From assembly GCA_022605405.1 (NCBI GenBank), contig JABYQQ010000005.1, positions 2,418,001-2,482,000 on the forward strand: DNA of 64,000 nucleotides, written 5' to 3'. How positions within the stretch are numbered: position 1 is the first letter of the stretch; each line of letters opens with the position of its first letter. The DNA comes from Earliella scabrosa (Eukaryota > Basidiomycota > Agaricomycetes > Polyporales > Polyporaceae). Shown one piece after another: positions 23,670 to 35,388 of the stretch. The position numbers were made by a program, and so were the translations under genes. The notes beneath the pieces were generated by a model. That model was not told the DNA's origin. It saw only the letters and a list, made by a program, of their open reading frames with translations, and searched no databases.

Positions 23670-23966
23670 GGGGCAATCGGTATTGCTACCGTCTGGAGAA
23701 CTTATATGTTTTGCGATCCGGCAGGGTCGCCCGTCGGCGTTGTTATCTGGCCTGGCCTCGGCGTGACAATAAGGTAGCGGAACCACGCCACAGCATCCGA
23801 CACGTTAGGTTATATGGCTCGGCGATAGAAGATGCTCGTAGTTCATAGGGATGTTGCCTGAGAGCGGTGTCGGTGTCATCGAAGTCAGAGTCCGAGAGAG
23901 TCACAGTGCCATCGGCGCTGCGTAGCAGGTCCGGCGCCAGATCGTTCCTTGTCCTCTTCTGGTTCT

Positions 23967-25507
23967 ATGTTCCGAGCTGCTTTTCGCCCACTCAGACTCT
24001 CTAGGAGCTTTACGACCACCAGAACTGCGTTTGCCCAAGCACAGGTGAAGAGACAAGCCACCACAGCGCCCAAGGTAGAGGACGCACCCATCATCCAATA
24101 TGTCAAGAGAAGAATAGAGGAGCGGCAGAGGTTGCAGTCCGAGGTACGCGTGGCTCGCATTGTATATTTACCATGTCATAACACTATCACAAGCTATCAC
24201 CGGATGCACTCTCCGATGACGATATCCAGAAAGTGAGGAAGATCCGGGAGTTGGAACCTCTGCAAAATGCATGGTCCGAATGGCAACACGCCAAACAGGT
24301 CCGTCCTGCCCTCATTTGCGGTGAAGTCATCTCCCCAGCTGACTGCATGCTAAAGTAGTCTTTGGAAGAGACTCTGCCACTGCTCGAGGATCCTGACCCG
24401 ACTATGCGGAACATGGCGGAGGAGGAATATACAACATTGTCAGAGAACATGAGCCACATGGTCGAGTCGACTTTCCCGCGACTTCTCATACCGCCGTCCA
24501 AGACGGCTCACTTGTCAGCAATACTCGAGTTGAGGGCTGGCGTTGGAGGATCAGAATCCGCCTTGTTCGCTGCTGACTTAGTCCGCATGTACACCCGTGC
24601 GGCACAGTCGGAAGGATGGGACGTCACTCTGCTGAGCAGTAATGTCCTTGAGACCGGTGGGATGAAGGATGCTATCTTGGAGGTGAAGGGCAAGGGCGTA
24701 TACGACGCGTTACGTTGGGAGAGCGGTGTTCACCGAGTGCAGAGAGTACCCGCAACGGAAGCCAACGGGCGGGTGCATACCAGTACCGTCAGCGTCATGG
24801 TGCGTGCTATATAAGTCCATGATTGACTTTGGCATTGAAAGAGAGCCTCAGGTCCTGCCATTGACCGAGGAAACAGACTCGCGGTCCTCCGAAGAACAGC
24901 TGTTTACGATGGACGAAATCAAGATTGAGGTTATGCGTTCGAGAGGTGCTGGTGGACAGGTACGTCCTCGAAGGCTATGACATTGCACCACGTTCTCATG
25001 ACGTGGACAGCACGTTAACAAAACAGAATCTGCCGTCCGTCTAACCCATATACCAACTGGTATTACTGTCTCTATGCAAGACGAGCGAAGTCAGCATCAA
25101 GTACGTGCATAGTCATGGCATGATTTATGGAGGCTGACGTGCAACCCAGAACCGACGGCGAGCATTCCAAGTGCTCAGTGCTCGCCTGATGGATAGAAAG
25201 CTTACTCAAGAGATGCTCGAGCGACGAGACCTTCGTCGTAATCTTGTTAGCAGCGCTGATAGAAGCGAGAAGATTAGGACATATAATTATGCCCAGGTTG
25301 GTCGTAATATGCACAGATGATCCTTTCCTCTGACGGCTGACGACGATGGTGTAGGATCGGGTGACTGATCATAGGCTTGGTATGTCTGTCAAGAACCTCA
25401 CAATGGTCATGGACGGAGACGCATTGCACGACTTCCTCAAGGCTCTTCAACAACGTCATCATGATGAACTACTGGAGAGTGTCTTGTCAGAACAGTCATC
25501 TCACTGA
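23967..25507 (+). CDS. MRF1: Mitochondrial peptide chain release factor 1
   Basis: Class I release factor that reads stop codons on mitochondrial ribosomes and triggers peptide release. The ATG at 23967 gives a typical presequence ([20 protein letters not shown]). The helical N-terminal (PCRF) domain follows: [18 protein letters not shown] and [20 protein letters not shown]. Domain 2 has [20 protein letters not shown] and the codon-recognition tripeptide PAT in [15 protein letters not shown], as in bacterial RF1. Domain 3 carries the catalytic GGQ in [14 protein letters not shown], split by an intron directly after GGQ. The C-terminal helix is [20 protein letters not shown], and the protein ends VLSEQSSH with TGA at 25505-25507. 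Eight or so introns. Length about 400 residues, normal for the family. Confidence 0.93.
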
Positions 25508-25921
25508 CCACTCTCGCTGCTCCCATCCTAACTCGTACATACACTAGTATTTGATAGTTGGCATACACCCACGAACGCCATTTCCCCACAATGCGATAGT
25601 CGTTCCTCACCTGTTCTCCCCCCAGGTCCTTCAGACGGTATTGTTTTAGTCAGGACTCTCGACGCTTCATTTTCCTTTCTGTGGCTGTTCCCCACATCCT
25701 CTGTGCTGATGCCTTGTGTACGTCCACCTTTTCACGACCTTCCTCCCCACACACTGGTCATGGTAGCAGCAGTCCGAGCTGTCCTCGTACATCCTGGACA
25801 CGATCACGTGGTACACCGATCGTGACCGCGTCCAACTTTGAGCTCGACATTCGCTCGTGTTGCCTCCTTCCTTCCTTCGTCCGTCTCCGTTGTCATTGTC
25901 TCGTATCTTGCCAAGGCAACC
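25508..25921. other. Intergenic: promoter of the HEI10-like gene
   Basis: A stretch of 414 bases, rich in pyrimidines on the plus strand between about 25600 and 25900. This suggests a CT-rich core promoter of the kind seen in many fungal genes. No gene was recognised. Confidence 0.35.
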
Positions 25922-27807
25922 ATGGACAACCTCCGGTGCAACAGGCTCACTTGTAGGCGAACGCTGTCGGACAAGGCGGTTGTGGTCAGTGTATCTTCGT
26001 ATCTGTTACGGCGATGGCATTGCTGACATATATGGTATTGAGACGACCTGTATGTCCTCTGGACCTCGTCTTTAACTTTGGCTCATCACGGCTTGGAGGC
26101 AGGCTCTCACATATTCTGTGGTGTGTGTTTTGTCGATCTAGAACATATCGTGATCAAGCTGAAGCAGCATACATCCAGTCGACTGCGCGAACGAGTTATT
26201 CAATGCATCAAGGTTATGCCCTGGTACGTATCATTCACATCCCTATAGCCTATAGAAAGCCCACTCATACATCCACCACCAGCTTGCGAGACATCCTTAA
26301 CGGAACCGTGAGAGCTCAGCGACGGGACTTTCAAAGAGCATACTGAGACTTTGCACGAACTCTAGCGATGACGTCGTGGTGCGTGACTCTTCCTGAATGT
26401 TAGCGTGCGGTCAATGCATCGCGTCTACCTCAGGTTTCGTCATTGCACCCGTCCAACGACTACAAAACTGTATGTACTCGTGCATATAGTCATCCATCAA
26501 GTGCAACGATGTAACATCATGGCAAGTCTGTACTATCAGGGCTCAATCCAACCATAATTCTCGAAATATGCAGCAGGTATGCTGTCCTAATCAATGTATA
26601 TATGCGTCCGTTGAGCTCCTCCACCCAGAGCATTGTCGTTTTGGCAATATCAGATGCATCAAGAATAGTGAGAATACCTCGGCTACCTTCAACGAATGAG
26701 CAGCTGAGTTCGTTGTGTCGAGCTCCTTCCAGCAGGCCTTGTACCGCAACGTGACCGAGAAGAACGCTCAGCTAGAGAAAAGGCTGGAAAATGTGATCAG
26801 AGAAGGTATGCCAATGGCGCTAACCAGTGGTTTCGCCTCTGACTGCGACCTAGCCAACGGAGAGATTAGTCTGTTGACCAACAAGATGGGCGGTGCGTGC
26901 GACTTGGGGCAATGCTACCGGGCAGCATTCATATCCGAAACTTGGCACAGAACTCGAGCGGGACCTGGAGGCCGAGAAGCGCAAGGCGGCCAGCCTACAG
27001 GAATCCCTCAAAGAGAGCGAGAAGGAGTATCACAAACTGAAGGCACGTTCTACCGGTCCCATCACACCATGAAGCTGACTCCTGCCTCAGGCGCAGTACG
27101 ACAAGCTGAAACGCAAAGCGCTCCTGGGAGGAACTGGTGGGAGCAAAGACGGCCCTATCCCGCTGGCAAATCAGACCCTGAACATCTCTGATCGTCACGA
27201 CGATTCTGCGCGACTGAAGCACGGAATGCCGTTTGGCACCGGCACCGGCATTGGCGGGGTCGACGTCGGCGCTGTCGTCGGTAACATGGAGGCTGCGGGC
27301 GTACGTCGCGCTCGCGCATCCACCGTGACTCTCACACCCCGGCTGCGGTCTGACAGTCATTGCCAGATCCAACGCACGCCCATCGTCAATCGCACGATGG
27401 CCGGAGGACCGATGGGGATGCAGCAAGGCTCTGCTTGGAGACCACCCCAAGCGTCGTCGCATACCCGGGGACGGCAGCCCGCCCAACGCCAGCCTTTCAG
27501 CGCAATGGACGGGTCCTTTAGAACGAGCGTGAGCACGACGCGGTCCGACCATTCGGACAGCACAGCGGAAGTCGAGAATCTACTGGCACATACGCGGCGA
27601 TCGAGCGTGCGCAATGCTAATCACAATGCATTTGGAGGCGGAATGCAACAGCGAGTCCCCACAGGGCAAGCCGCACCTAGTAGAGGTACGTCAGCGTGTG
27701 CTGCTCTCGGAAGCGACTGCTCACTATCGCGGACTTCAGGATTTGGCCATCCATCCAGCAAACGGAATGGCCCGAAGTTCAAGCCAGCAGGAGTACCTCT
27801 AGGGTGA
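25922..27807 (+). CDS. HEI10/CCNB1IP1-like meiotic RING protein
   Basis: RING-type ligase family (HEI10, Zip3 relatives) that marks crossover sites in meiosis. The gene is visible only after splicing. Exons by eye are 25922-25988, 26103-26120, 26179-26223, 26283-26307, 26366-26378 (13 bases), 26434-26469, 26527-26576, 26629-26667, 26723 onward and several more. They encode MDNLRCNRLTCRRTLSDKAV, then HIFCVDCANELFNASRLCPA, then CETSLTEPDDVV, together a RING finger. A second block follows (NPTIILEICSRALSFWQYQM), then a coiled coil, NAQLEKRLENVIREANGEIS with KEYHKLKAQYDKLKRKALLG. The tail is disordered, Ser/Gln/Arg-rich, and ends PKFKPAGVPLG with TGA at 27805-27807. In my model the Cys usually found before SHIFC reads Ser; a different first splice site may restore it. 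Confidence 0.75.
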
Positions 27808-28191
27808 ACGCGAACATTTGCTGTCTCTATGCATCCGCGATGCGATGTCTATGGATTCCGATGCGCTGTTGGTACAATTGGAAGGAGCGGTATACGTACA
27901 TTACGTTGCGTGATGGCTGTTATGTATCGTAAGGGGGGCAGTCCGTATGCTAGCATGTGTATCGACGTGGAGAAGACGTGAAAACAAGACGTGAACTGCT
28001 CGACGGCCATACTCACAGAGGAGGTATCGAAGAAATAATGTACACAAAGTGGGATGAACGACGAGTGAGTGCAGAGGCCCATTGCCTGATGCATATGCAA
28101 GGCGATAAGCCAAGTCGGGTGTGACATGGAGAAAGGCGAATCCAAGATAAACAAAGCGTACCAGACATGGCCGTACGCCCAATCAGATGTT
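27808..28191. other. Convergent intergenic region
   Basis: A stretch of 384 bases between the HEI10-like gene and the CUE-domain gene. It must hold both 3' ends. No gene or clear element was recognised. Confidence 0.4.
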
Positions 28192-31100
28192 TTAGTCCCT
28201 GCGCAATGTCCCATTCTTCTCGTCCTCCAAATATTGTCCGATTGCGAGAATGTCTTCGCCCGCGCGCCGCAGGTAGCCCGCCAGAATGGTGCGGTCAGCG
28301 TGCGGAAGCAGGTCGGCGAGCTTGTCCACCTGCCGCTCGAAGTTCGGGTCCGAAGCGACCATGTTCATAGGCCTACTCCCAGCAGGGACCATCGACGCAT
28401 GGGCCGGGCGCGTCCGTGCAAAGAGCGAAGGGCGTCGGGCAGCAACAGTGCTCTGTCGCTGGACATTGCTCTGTGGCTTCTGTGAACTCTCTGGATGCGG
28501 TGGGCTCGGAGACGGTTGTGGTGGGCTAGGCAGGGAAGGTCCTGGGCCGACCGAATATGTCTTCGCGCGCTTGATGTATCCTGGAGCAGCCCGTGGACCG
28601 CCTGGGACGGACGGCGGCGCAGGTGGTGCAGGTCGTGAAGGCGTGGGGACCGACTGCGTAGCTGCAATCACAATGGGACGCTGCTTCATGAGCACTTTCG
28701 TAGGTGACTGCGGGCTGTTGGATAAGAGGCCACCCTTGTCCTTGCGGATGCTTGTCTTGCGACCGAGAGACGCAAAGAAGCCAGTGCCCGAACTCTTCGA
28801 TCCGGGCAACGGTATCTGTAGGGACTTGGCGGGTGATAGTAGCAGTGTCGAAGTGCGAGCGGGGGCGCGCTGTAGCTGGACTTGTGCAAGCGAAGGATAT
28901 GGGAGTATGGCGGGAGGTGCAGTTGTCGGAGGAGGATCATTGGGTCGAGTAGATAGGTCAGTCGCAGTATATGCGTCGGCACGAATAGGGAACGTCATCT
29001 CCGACGCCATCGACCCATGCGAGATGTGTCGAGGTGATTTGGCCATTCCACCAAATTCGGCTGGCAGGGCATGCATGACTTGCTGCGCTGTACGCTGGGA
29101 CTGGGTACGCGGGTGCGAAGCTTGGAACCAGGTGTCAGGACCAGCTTGATGCCAGATAGACAGCAACATACCTGGACCACGGCTTTGTGTCGCCATCCAC
29201 TCCCGCAACCCACAATCGTACATGGACAACTCGTTGATCTTCATAGCGTATGCACGAGCACGTTCCCGGGCACCCCTCAATACTACCACATCCGCAGGAT
29301 TCATCGCAGGTGGCCAGGAGTGCGAATACTTGGGCTTCGGGATAATACGTCTTCGAGGGGGCGATTCGACATAGACAGGGGGAAGTGGAGGAGACATCGA
29401 ACGCCGGGCATCAGGACTGTTCGAACGCTTGCTAGACTTCGACGAGCGGGAAGGGGTGCGGGGAAGCGAGGAGAATCTCTTCAGATTGGTCAATCCCTTG
29501 AATGCACTGGGTGCCAGGGAGGATCCGGGCTTCTCGTCATCGTCTGAGCCGCCATGGCCACCATGGCGTATGCTCTTCGGAGGAAGCGACGGAAGATGGG
29601 AGATGCTCGACGAAGAAGAGACGGAAGACGGGGATCGAGAGACGGACAAGACGGGGAGACCGCCGGCTTGACCGTTGGGCGAAGAGTCGCGACTTTTCAC
29701 CTCTTGACTGAGACTCACCCAGCTACCCTCTCGACGCAGTTCAAGTCCTGGCCGTCGCGGCGACTCCTTCTCGTCCTCGGATTCATCTTGTTCAATGACC
29801 ACGACTGGCCGTGAGCTCGACGACTCCTCGTCCTCGTTGATGAGTCGAGAGGTCTGGGAGACCTGCTTGCTCGTAGGGGAAATAATCTTCGAGGGAGGGA
29901 ACGCGCCTTCCCTCCGATGAACAGATGTCGCAGGAACAAGTTTGACCGACGGTCTTTGAAGACGGGTATATGAGGAAATGGATGACTTCAAAGGAGATTG
30001 ACACGTACTCTGACTCCGACTCCTGACTATATGTACTTTCCTGACTGCGTGTCTCTCTCCTGCTATCCGGGCGAGGGGGCGAAGATTCACGGGCAAGGGG
30101 TTTTTCTGATTCAGAAGGTGTCCTGGCGGCCAGCTTGGCTGACACAGATTGTGGTAGTTGCAATGCCTCTTTGATAGCATCTATGTCGCGTCTTGCTCCG
30201 GATGGCAGAGGTGTGTGGAAACGAGGTGGGCGTGGTGGTGCGGTAGTCGTGGCATCACGGTCGAAGATAGAGCGGGGCGGAGGGGGGAGAGGGCCGGCCG
30301 TCGCGTGGACACCGGGCTGGTAATGCAGATACGGAGATGGTGAAGATGCAGAGGAGCCATGGTGTGACGGAGATGAAGACGTTGGCGACTGTACCGAAGG
30401 TGGGCCACGCGCCGCTGCGGCCACGTTGCTCGCTGCTTGAGTCCCATGCAATAGTTCGGGTGAGAGTCCGACGATGACTGGCCCGACCACTGGCTGCTGT
30501 ATGTCCTTGCCTTCTCCGATTCCGGGGGTGACGATCCCATCTTCCATCCCAAAGATCGGCGTCGAGAGCAGGCGCTGATGTGGAGACCGGAATGCGCTCG
30601 CGCTACTGGTGTCGGAGAGCTCAGGCGTGACGACGCCTGGTGAAGGTGAGCGGCTCTTCGCTGGGGTCTGAAATATAGGGACACCGAGGCCTTCTGATTG
30701 CGCGTAGAGGTGATACTCGTCGGAGGTGGGGCTAGCGGGGCTCAAGCTCTCGGACGCCGTAGAGGCGGAGCTCAGGCCGACGATGCCAATGTCACGGGAC
30801 GACTTGTGATGGAGACGCGATCTGCTGGCCGAGCTGTCGACAGCCTCGGAGGCAGAGCGTGTGTGCGAGGGCACGAAGGCCGAGGGCGGGGCGTGTGCGC
30901 TGCCAGACGAGACGGGTGCGGTAGATGGCGGCGTCAGGTTCGTGTACGACTTCGGAGACGCGTCTGCGGGTGCAACGAGCGCTAGACCGCCTATATGCAC
31001 CCCACGGCGGGAGAAGAGTGTTCCACCAGCCATCGAGGACGGATGCGGGGAATCAAGAGAAGACTTGCCGTCTAGCCCTGTGCTCCTTTTACGCCCTACA

Positions 31101-31600
31101 GAGCGCGGCGTTGCTCGCCCCACTGGTCCGTCCATCTCGACGATGGCCACTCTGCGCCGGTCCGCACCGCCCTCCGTGGGTGCACTGGGTCGCCTCGAGT
31201 GCCGGGCTGCGACACTGTGCCCGTGGCCGCTCGCGGGCTGTTTCTCTGACGTTGGGTCCGCGTCTACGCGTGGAGTGTGGACCTCGAACTGCTCGGCGGA
31301 GGATGCGGGCGCGGGCGTCGCGACGGAAGCGGAGTCGTCCGACTCGGAGTACTGGGACGAATAGTCCGATGCGGAGGAGAAGGAGGAGTCCTGCCGGGCA
31401 GTGGGTCGAGGTTGTGGGTGAGTGGTTGTGGTCGGGAATTGAGAGGCGGAGGTGGAGGTTCCGTCGACAGCATCACCCGACGTGTGGTCTTCGAACGGCC
31501 GCCCAGCGTGCTCGGACTGGTAATATGAAAGGATCTGATCCGTTTCACGTCGTACAAAATTTGGACGAGGCGTGGGCGAGAGGGCCACTGGGTGGGGCAT
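28192..31600 (-). CDS. Ser/Pro-rich protein with likely C-terminal CUE domain
   Basis: About 1100 residues, mostly disordered. Start MPHPVALSPTPRPNFVRRET at 31600. The first long exon is Ser/Pro/Thr-rich with scattered conserved-looking motifs (GVHIGGLALVAPADASPKSY, IFGMEDGIVTPGIGEGKDI, RRDIDAIKEALQLPQ). A short intron near 30010 joins it, out of frame, to the second half. That half includes RPVVVIEQDESEDEKESP, KPKYSHSWPPAMNPADVVVL and the helix RGARERARAYAMKINELSMY, continuing CGLREWMATQSRGP. After another intron the C-terminal exon has GFFASLGRKTSIRKDKGGLL. It finishes with a three-helix segment, FERQVDKLADLLPHADRTIL plus AGYLRRAGEDILAIGQYLED. This fits a CUE/UBA-like ubiquitin-binding fold. 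Its role is unknown. A link to ubiquitin or membrane traffic is inference from that domain. Confidence 0.75.
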
Positions 31601-32600
31601 CGTTCATTGCTGCACATCGTTCGAGCAAGACGGAAACGTACCCATCGCCGCCGTGCGCTCCCCGAGAGTAGCGCCCGGTTGTGCGGAGAGGGTGCTCATT
31701 GCGGGTGCCTCTGGTCGTCGAGCTGGGCCGTCGAGCGGCGCAGCATGCAAGGGGGGTATAAGGGAGGAATGGGTTCGAGATCAGGTTCAAGATTCCGGTG
31801 GGCTCCTATACGACATGACCGACAGCGACGCAGCGCCCCTTGGATCGCAATCCCGTTGCCTTGTCCGCTCTCCACGTGCTCCACTGCGCCCGTCATCGTC
31901 GGCCACAGCCTGCATCCTCCATACATCCTCCCACCTTACAATAGCTTACAATGCAACTATCAGATTTTGACGTACACTCAGCAATGTCAACATTGATGGA
32001 CATCCAAGATCTTCGCACGTACATTTGTTACATCGTAAGCACGGACGCTTTACTCTACTGTACTGAATTCGCCGAGGTCACCGACAGCATATAGATTGAC
32101 TTATGTTCATGACGAGAATCCCCGCTACCTTCTAAGGTAGTGGGTCTTGTTGGTGGCTTCAAATCTGCGCTCCTGGTGCGTTTTCGACAAATCACGTGTC
32201 CACCACGTGACACTTCAAATTCCCTTCTTCCCGGTCAGTTCCCGGTTCGTTCGCGGGCCTGCATCGTTTCGACGGGGACTCTTTAGGAGTCTGCGGTGAG
32301 GCATGGTTGGCTGCAACTTGCTCGCTCAGGTGATCTGAGTACTCGTCGATGCGAAGGGCATATGGTCTCCGTTTTCATACATCCCGCCTCTCCATGTCTA
32401 GACGGAGTCCGGACCCTTGGAATCGCGCTACGCCGGCCAAAGTTCCACTGCGTGTTGGGCTGGAAGTAAGTACACTGTACCACGTCCCTTCAAGATCTTA
32501 GAAGGTAGCGGGGGTTGCCGCTCAAGAGCGGCGCTACGAAGTTATGACGAGAGTGGCAGCGGCTCACGGTTTCGCCGGTATTCCGCGTAACCTCGCCGAC
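31601..32600. other. 1-kb intergenic region
   Basis: Between the CUE-domain gene promoter and the LEU1 3' end. It contains the inverted-repeat element at 32120-32513 described separately, a CACGTG pair at about 32193-32210, and a perfect hairpin GCCGCTCAAGAGCGGC at about 32517-32532. No gene was recognised. Confidence 0.4.
32120..32513. repeat. Possible miniature inverted-repeat element 1
   Basis: CCCCGCTACCTTCTAAG at 32120-32136 is exactly inverted as CTTAGAAGGTAGCGGGG at 32497-32513, bounding 394 bases without coding character. The left arm is itself a near palindrome (CTACCTTCTAAGGTAG). No clear target-site duplication could be read. Related shorter arms bound a similar-sized stretch at 46230-46644. 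Confidence 0.35.
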
Positions 32601-35388
32601 TCACCAATCCATCTTGCTCGTCTGCTTAGCCGCGGGAACCGGTATCTTCTGCCCCTTGTATCCGAAACCATCCAACCACGGCCACGTTTGACTTCTGAGC
32701 GCCTCGAACTGCTCGATCTGTGCCGTTTTCTGCAGCGTGAGCGCGATGTCGTCCAGTCCATTCAGGAGACAGTGGCGGCGGAAGGGGTCCACCGTGAACG
32801 AGAAGGCCGGTTTACCGCTCGCGCGCCGCACCTCCTGTTTCTCCAGGTCGACCTCGAGTTCAAGGCCCTGTTCCGCTTCCTCGGCAAGTTCCGTGCACTT
32901 CTCCTGAGGAAGGATCACCGGGAGCATGCCGTTTTGGAACGTGTTGTTTTTGAAGATGTCCGCGAAGCTGGGCGCAATAACGCACATGATGCCAAAGTCC
33001 TTCCTACAGACGAGAACAAGGTTTCAGCGGCGTCAGCGTTGACCTGGTCATATCAAGCTGGACACAGAACGCACAATGCCCACGGCGCGTGCTCCCGAGA
33101 GCTGCCACAGCCGAAGTTGTGTTGGTCGCAGACCAGGATCTTCGCACGCGTGTACGGCTCCCTGTTGAGGATGAAGTCCGTCGGCTGCCCGTCTGGGCCA
33201 AAACGGAGGCTTGCGAACAAGGCATCCCTGAGCCCCTCGCGCTTGATGATTCTCAGGAACCGCGCGGGGACAATCTTGTCGGTATCAATGTTCTCGACGT
33301 GGAATGGCACGGCGATGCCCTTCAGTATGGTGAACTTCTCGATCTTCGAGGCGGACTCGGTCTCCGGCAAGGCCCTTGGCGCATCGGGTGCGGTGGGGAT
33401 GGGTATGCTTGTCGGCTCCGGAGGAGGAAGGACGGGATCTGTCAGGAAGTCGCTAGCGTTTGTGAGCTTCACCTTCGGGCCTGAAGCCACTTTCGCATCT
33501 GCATCCGCACCCAGGAACTTCCGCACGTCTGTGAGCTTTCCTGTCAGTGCCGTGGCCGCCGCCATGGCGGGGCTGAGGAGGTGGGTGCGCCCGCCGGGAC
33601 CTTGGCGGCCCTCGAAGTTCCTGTTGCTCGTACTCGCGCAGCGCTCTCCTGGTGACAGTTGGTCCTCGTTCATCCCGAGGCACATCGAGCACCCGGCCTC
33701 GCGCCAGTCGAAGCCAGCGCGTCTGAACACTGCGTCCAGGCCCTCGGCCTCCGCCTGCTGCTTGATGAGGCCAGAGCCAGGAACGACCATTGCATATAGG
33801 TCTTTGGGAACACGAGCCTCGGGTCCTGCAGCGAGGACGATCCTCGCGGCTGAACGAAGGTCCTCGATACGAGAGTTCGTGCACGAGCCAATGAAAACCT
33901 TGTCGATCTTGACCTCCTCCATGGGCGTGTCCGGCTCGAGACCCATGTACTTGAGGGCACGCTCGACCGCGGCACGCTTGCCCGCATCGGCATAGCTCGC
34001 GGGATTCGGGACCTTGCCAGTGATAGGCACGACGTCCTGCGGGGAGGTTCCCCAAGTGACGGTCGGGACGATGTCCTCGCCGCGAATGTTGACCTCGATG
34101 TCAAACTTGGCACCCTCGTCCGTCTTGAGCGTACGCCAGTACGCCTCAGCGCGGTCCCAGACCTCCCCCTTCGGTGCGAGCGGACGATTGCGGAGATAGT
34201 TGAAGGTGACCTCGTCCGGAGCGATCATGCCTGCGCGAGCTCCTCCCTCGATACTCATGTTGCACATGCTCATACGCGCCTCCATGCTGAACCCGCGGAC
34301 GACTGATCCAGCATACTCGATGACGCAGCCAGTACCACCAGCCGTACCGATGACACCAATGATATGGAGGATGACGTCCTTGGCTGTGACGCCCTCGCTG
34401 AGCGTCCCGTCGACCGTTACTCGCATATTCTTCGCCTTCTTCTGTAAGAGCGTCTGGGTAGCCAGGACGTGCTCGACCTCAGAGGACCCGATACCGAAGG
34501 CGAGGGCGCCGAACGCGCCGTGCGCTAGATAGTCCAAAACGTCAGGAGGAATTGCGAAAAGTGAGTACTACCACATACTGGACGTGTGCGAGTCTCCGCA
34601 AACACATGTGATGCCTGGGATCTATAAATTCGTAAATATACACGCCCACGTATATCCTAGACGAGAGAACCGCTTACAGTAAAACCTTCCTCAGGACCAA
34701 TGACGTGAACAATGCCTTGCCGCCTGTCGGTCATCCCGAAGTACGTCACCCCGAAGAGCTTCACGTTCTCCTCAAGAGTAGTGCATTGAACGCGAGACTC
34801 AGGTTGGGTGACGAAGTCTTCCACACTCGTGAAGTTCTTCCGCGAGGAGGTGCTAGAATAACAATTGATGTGAGACCAAGAAAGGATGTGCATAAAGGGC
34901 GCATATGTCTCGTGGACGGAGACCCATAAATTGAGCCGAGAGGTCGTCCTAAGAATATCACTCACGGGACATTGTGGTCGACAGTCGCGAGAGTACAGTC
35001 GGGCCGACGTACGGGACGCCCTGCGTTGCGCCTGAAATAACCACCATGTGAGCACCATGACGCATGCACGAACCTAAAGTCGCCTCACAATCCCTCGAAT
35101 GCTTGCGGACTCGACACTTCATGCACTAAGTGCCTACCAACAGCACATCAGTTAGCGTGCTACGACAGGCGTGCATGCAAAGACATTTACCGGTCGATGT
35201 AAATGAGTGCAAGGCCGTTTTCGTCGATCTCGCTGTTCATGAATCCAGGGAAGTGTAAATCGGCACAACAGCCCAGAAGTCCGGGCATCAACACCGTCGC
35301 GCAGAGCAAGTTGCGGGGTAACATACATGACGTGGTCATCCCAAATCTTGTCGTAGAGTGTCTTCGGATGGGCGATGGGTGCGGGCAT
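32601..35388 (-). CDS. LEU1: 3-isopropylmalate dehydratase (single-chain)
   Basis: Isomerises 2- to 3-isopropylmalate in leucine synthesis. Fungi carry the bacterial LeuC and LeuD parts as one polypeptide, and both are present. Start [20 protein letters not shown] at 35388, then short exons with [20 protein letters not shown] and QAFEGL. The substrate and Fe-S region follows: [35 protein letters not shown], and [12 protein letters not shown], whose Cys residues bind the 4Fe-4S cluster together with the Cys in GSCTNSR. The LeuD-like swivel domain has [39 protein letters not shown] and [20 protein letters not shown]. The protein ends KQTSKMDW with TGA at 32601. About 780 residues. Introns are concentrated in the 5' third. 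Confidence 0.95.

Noticed and set aside
26014..26346. 110-codon frame ending ...QRRDFQRAY as a separate gene
   Set aside because: The frame reads across introns of the HEI10-like gene; the family motif appears only in the spliced frame.
32544..33995. 483-codon plus-strand frame
   Set aside because: It is the reverse strand of LEU1, whose sense frame has clear enzyme motifs.
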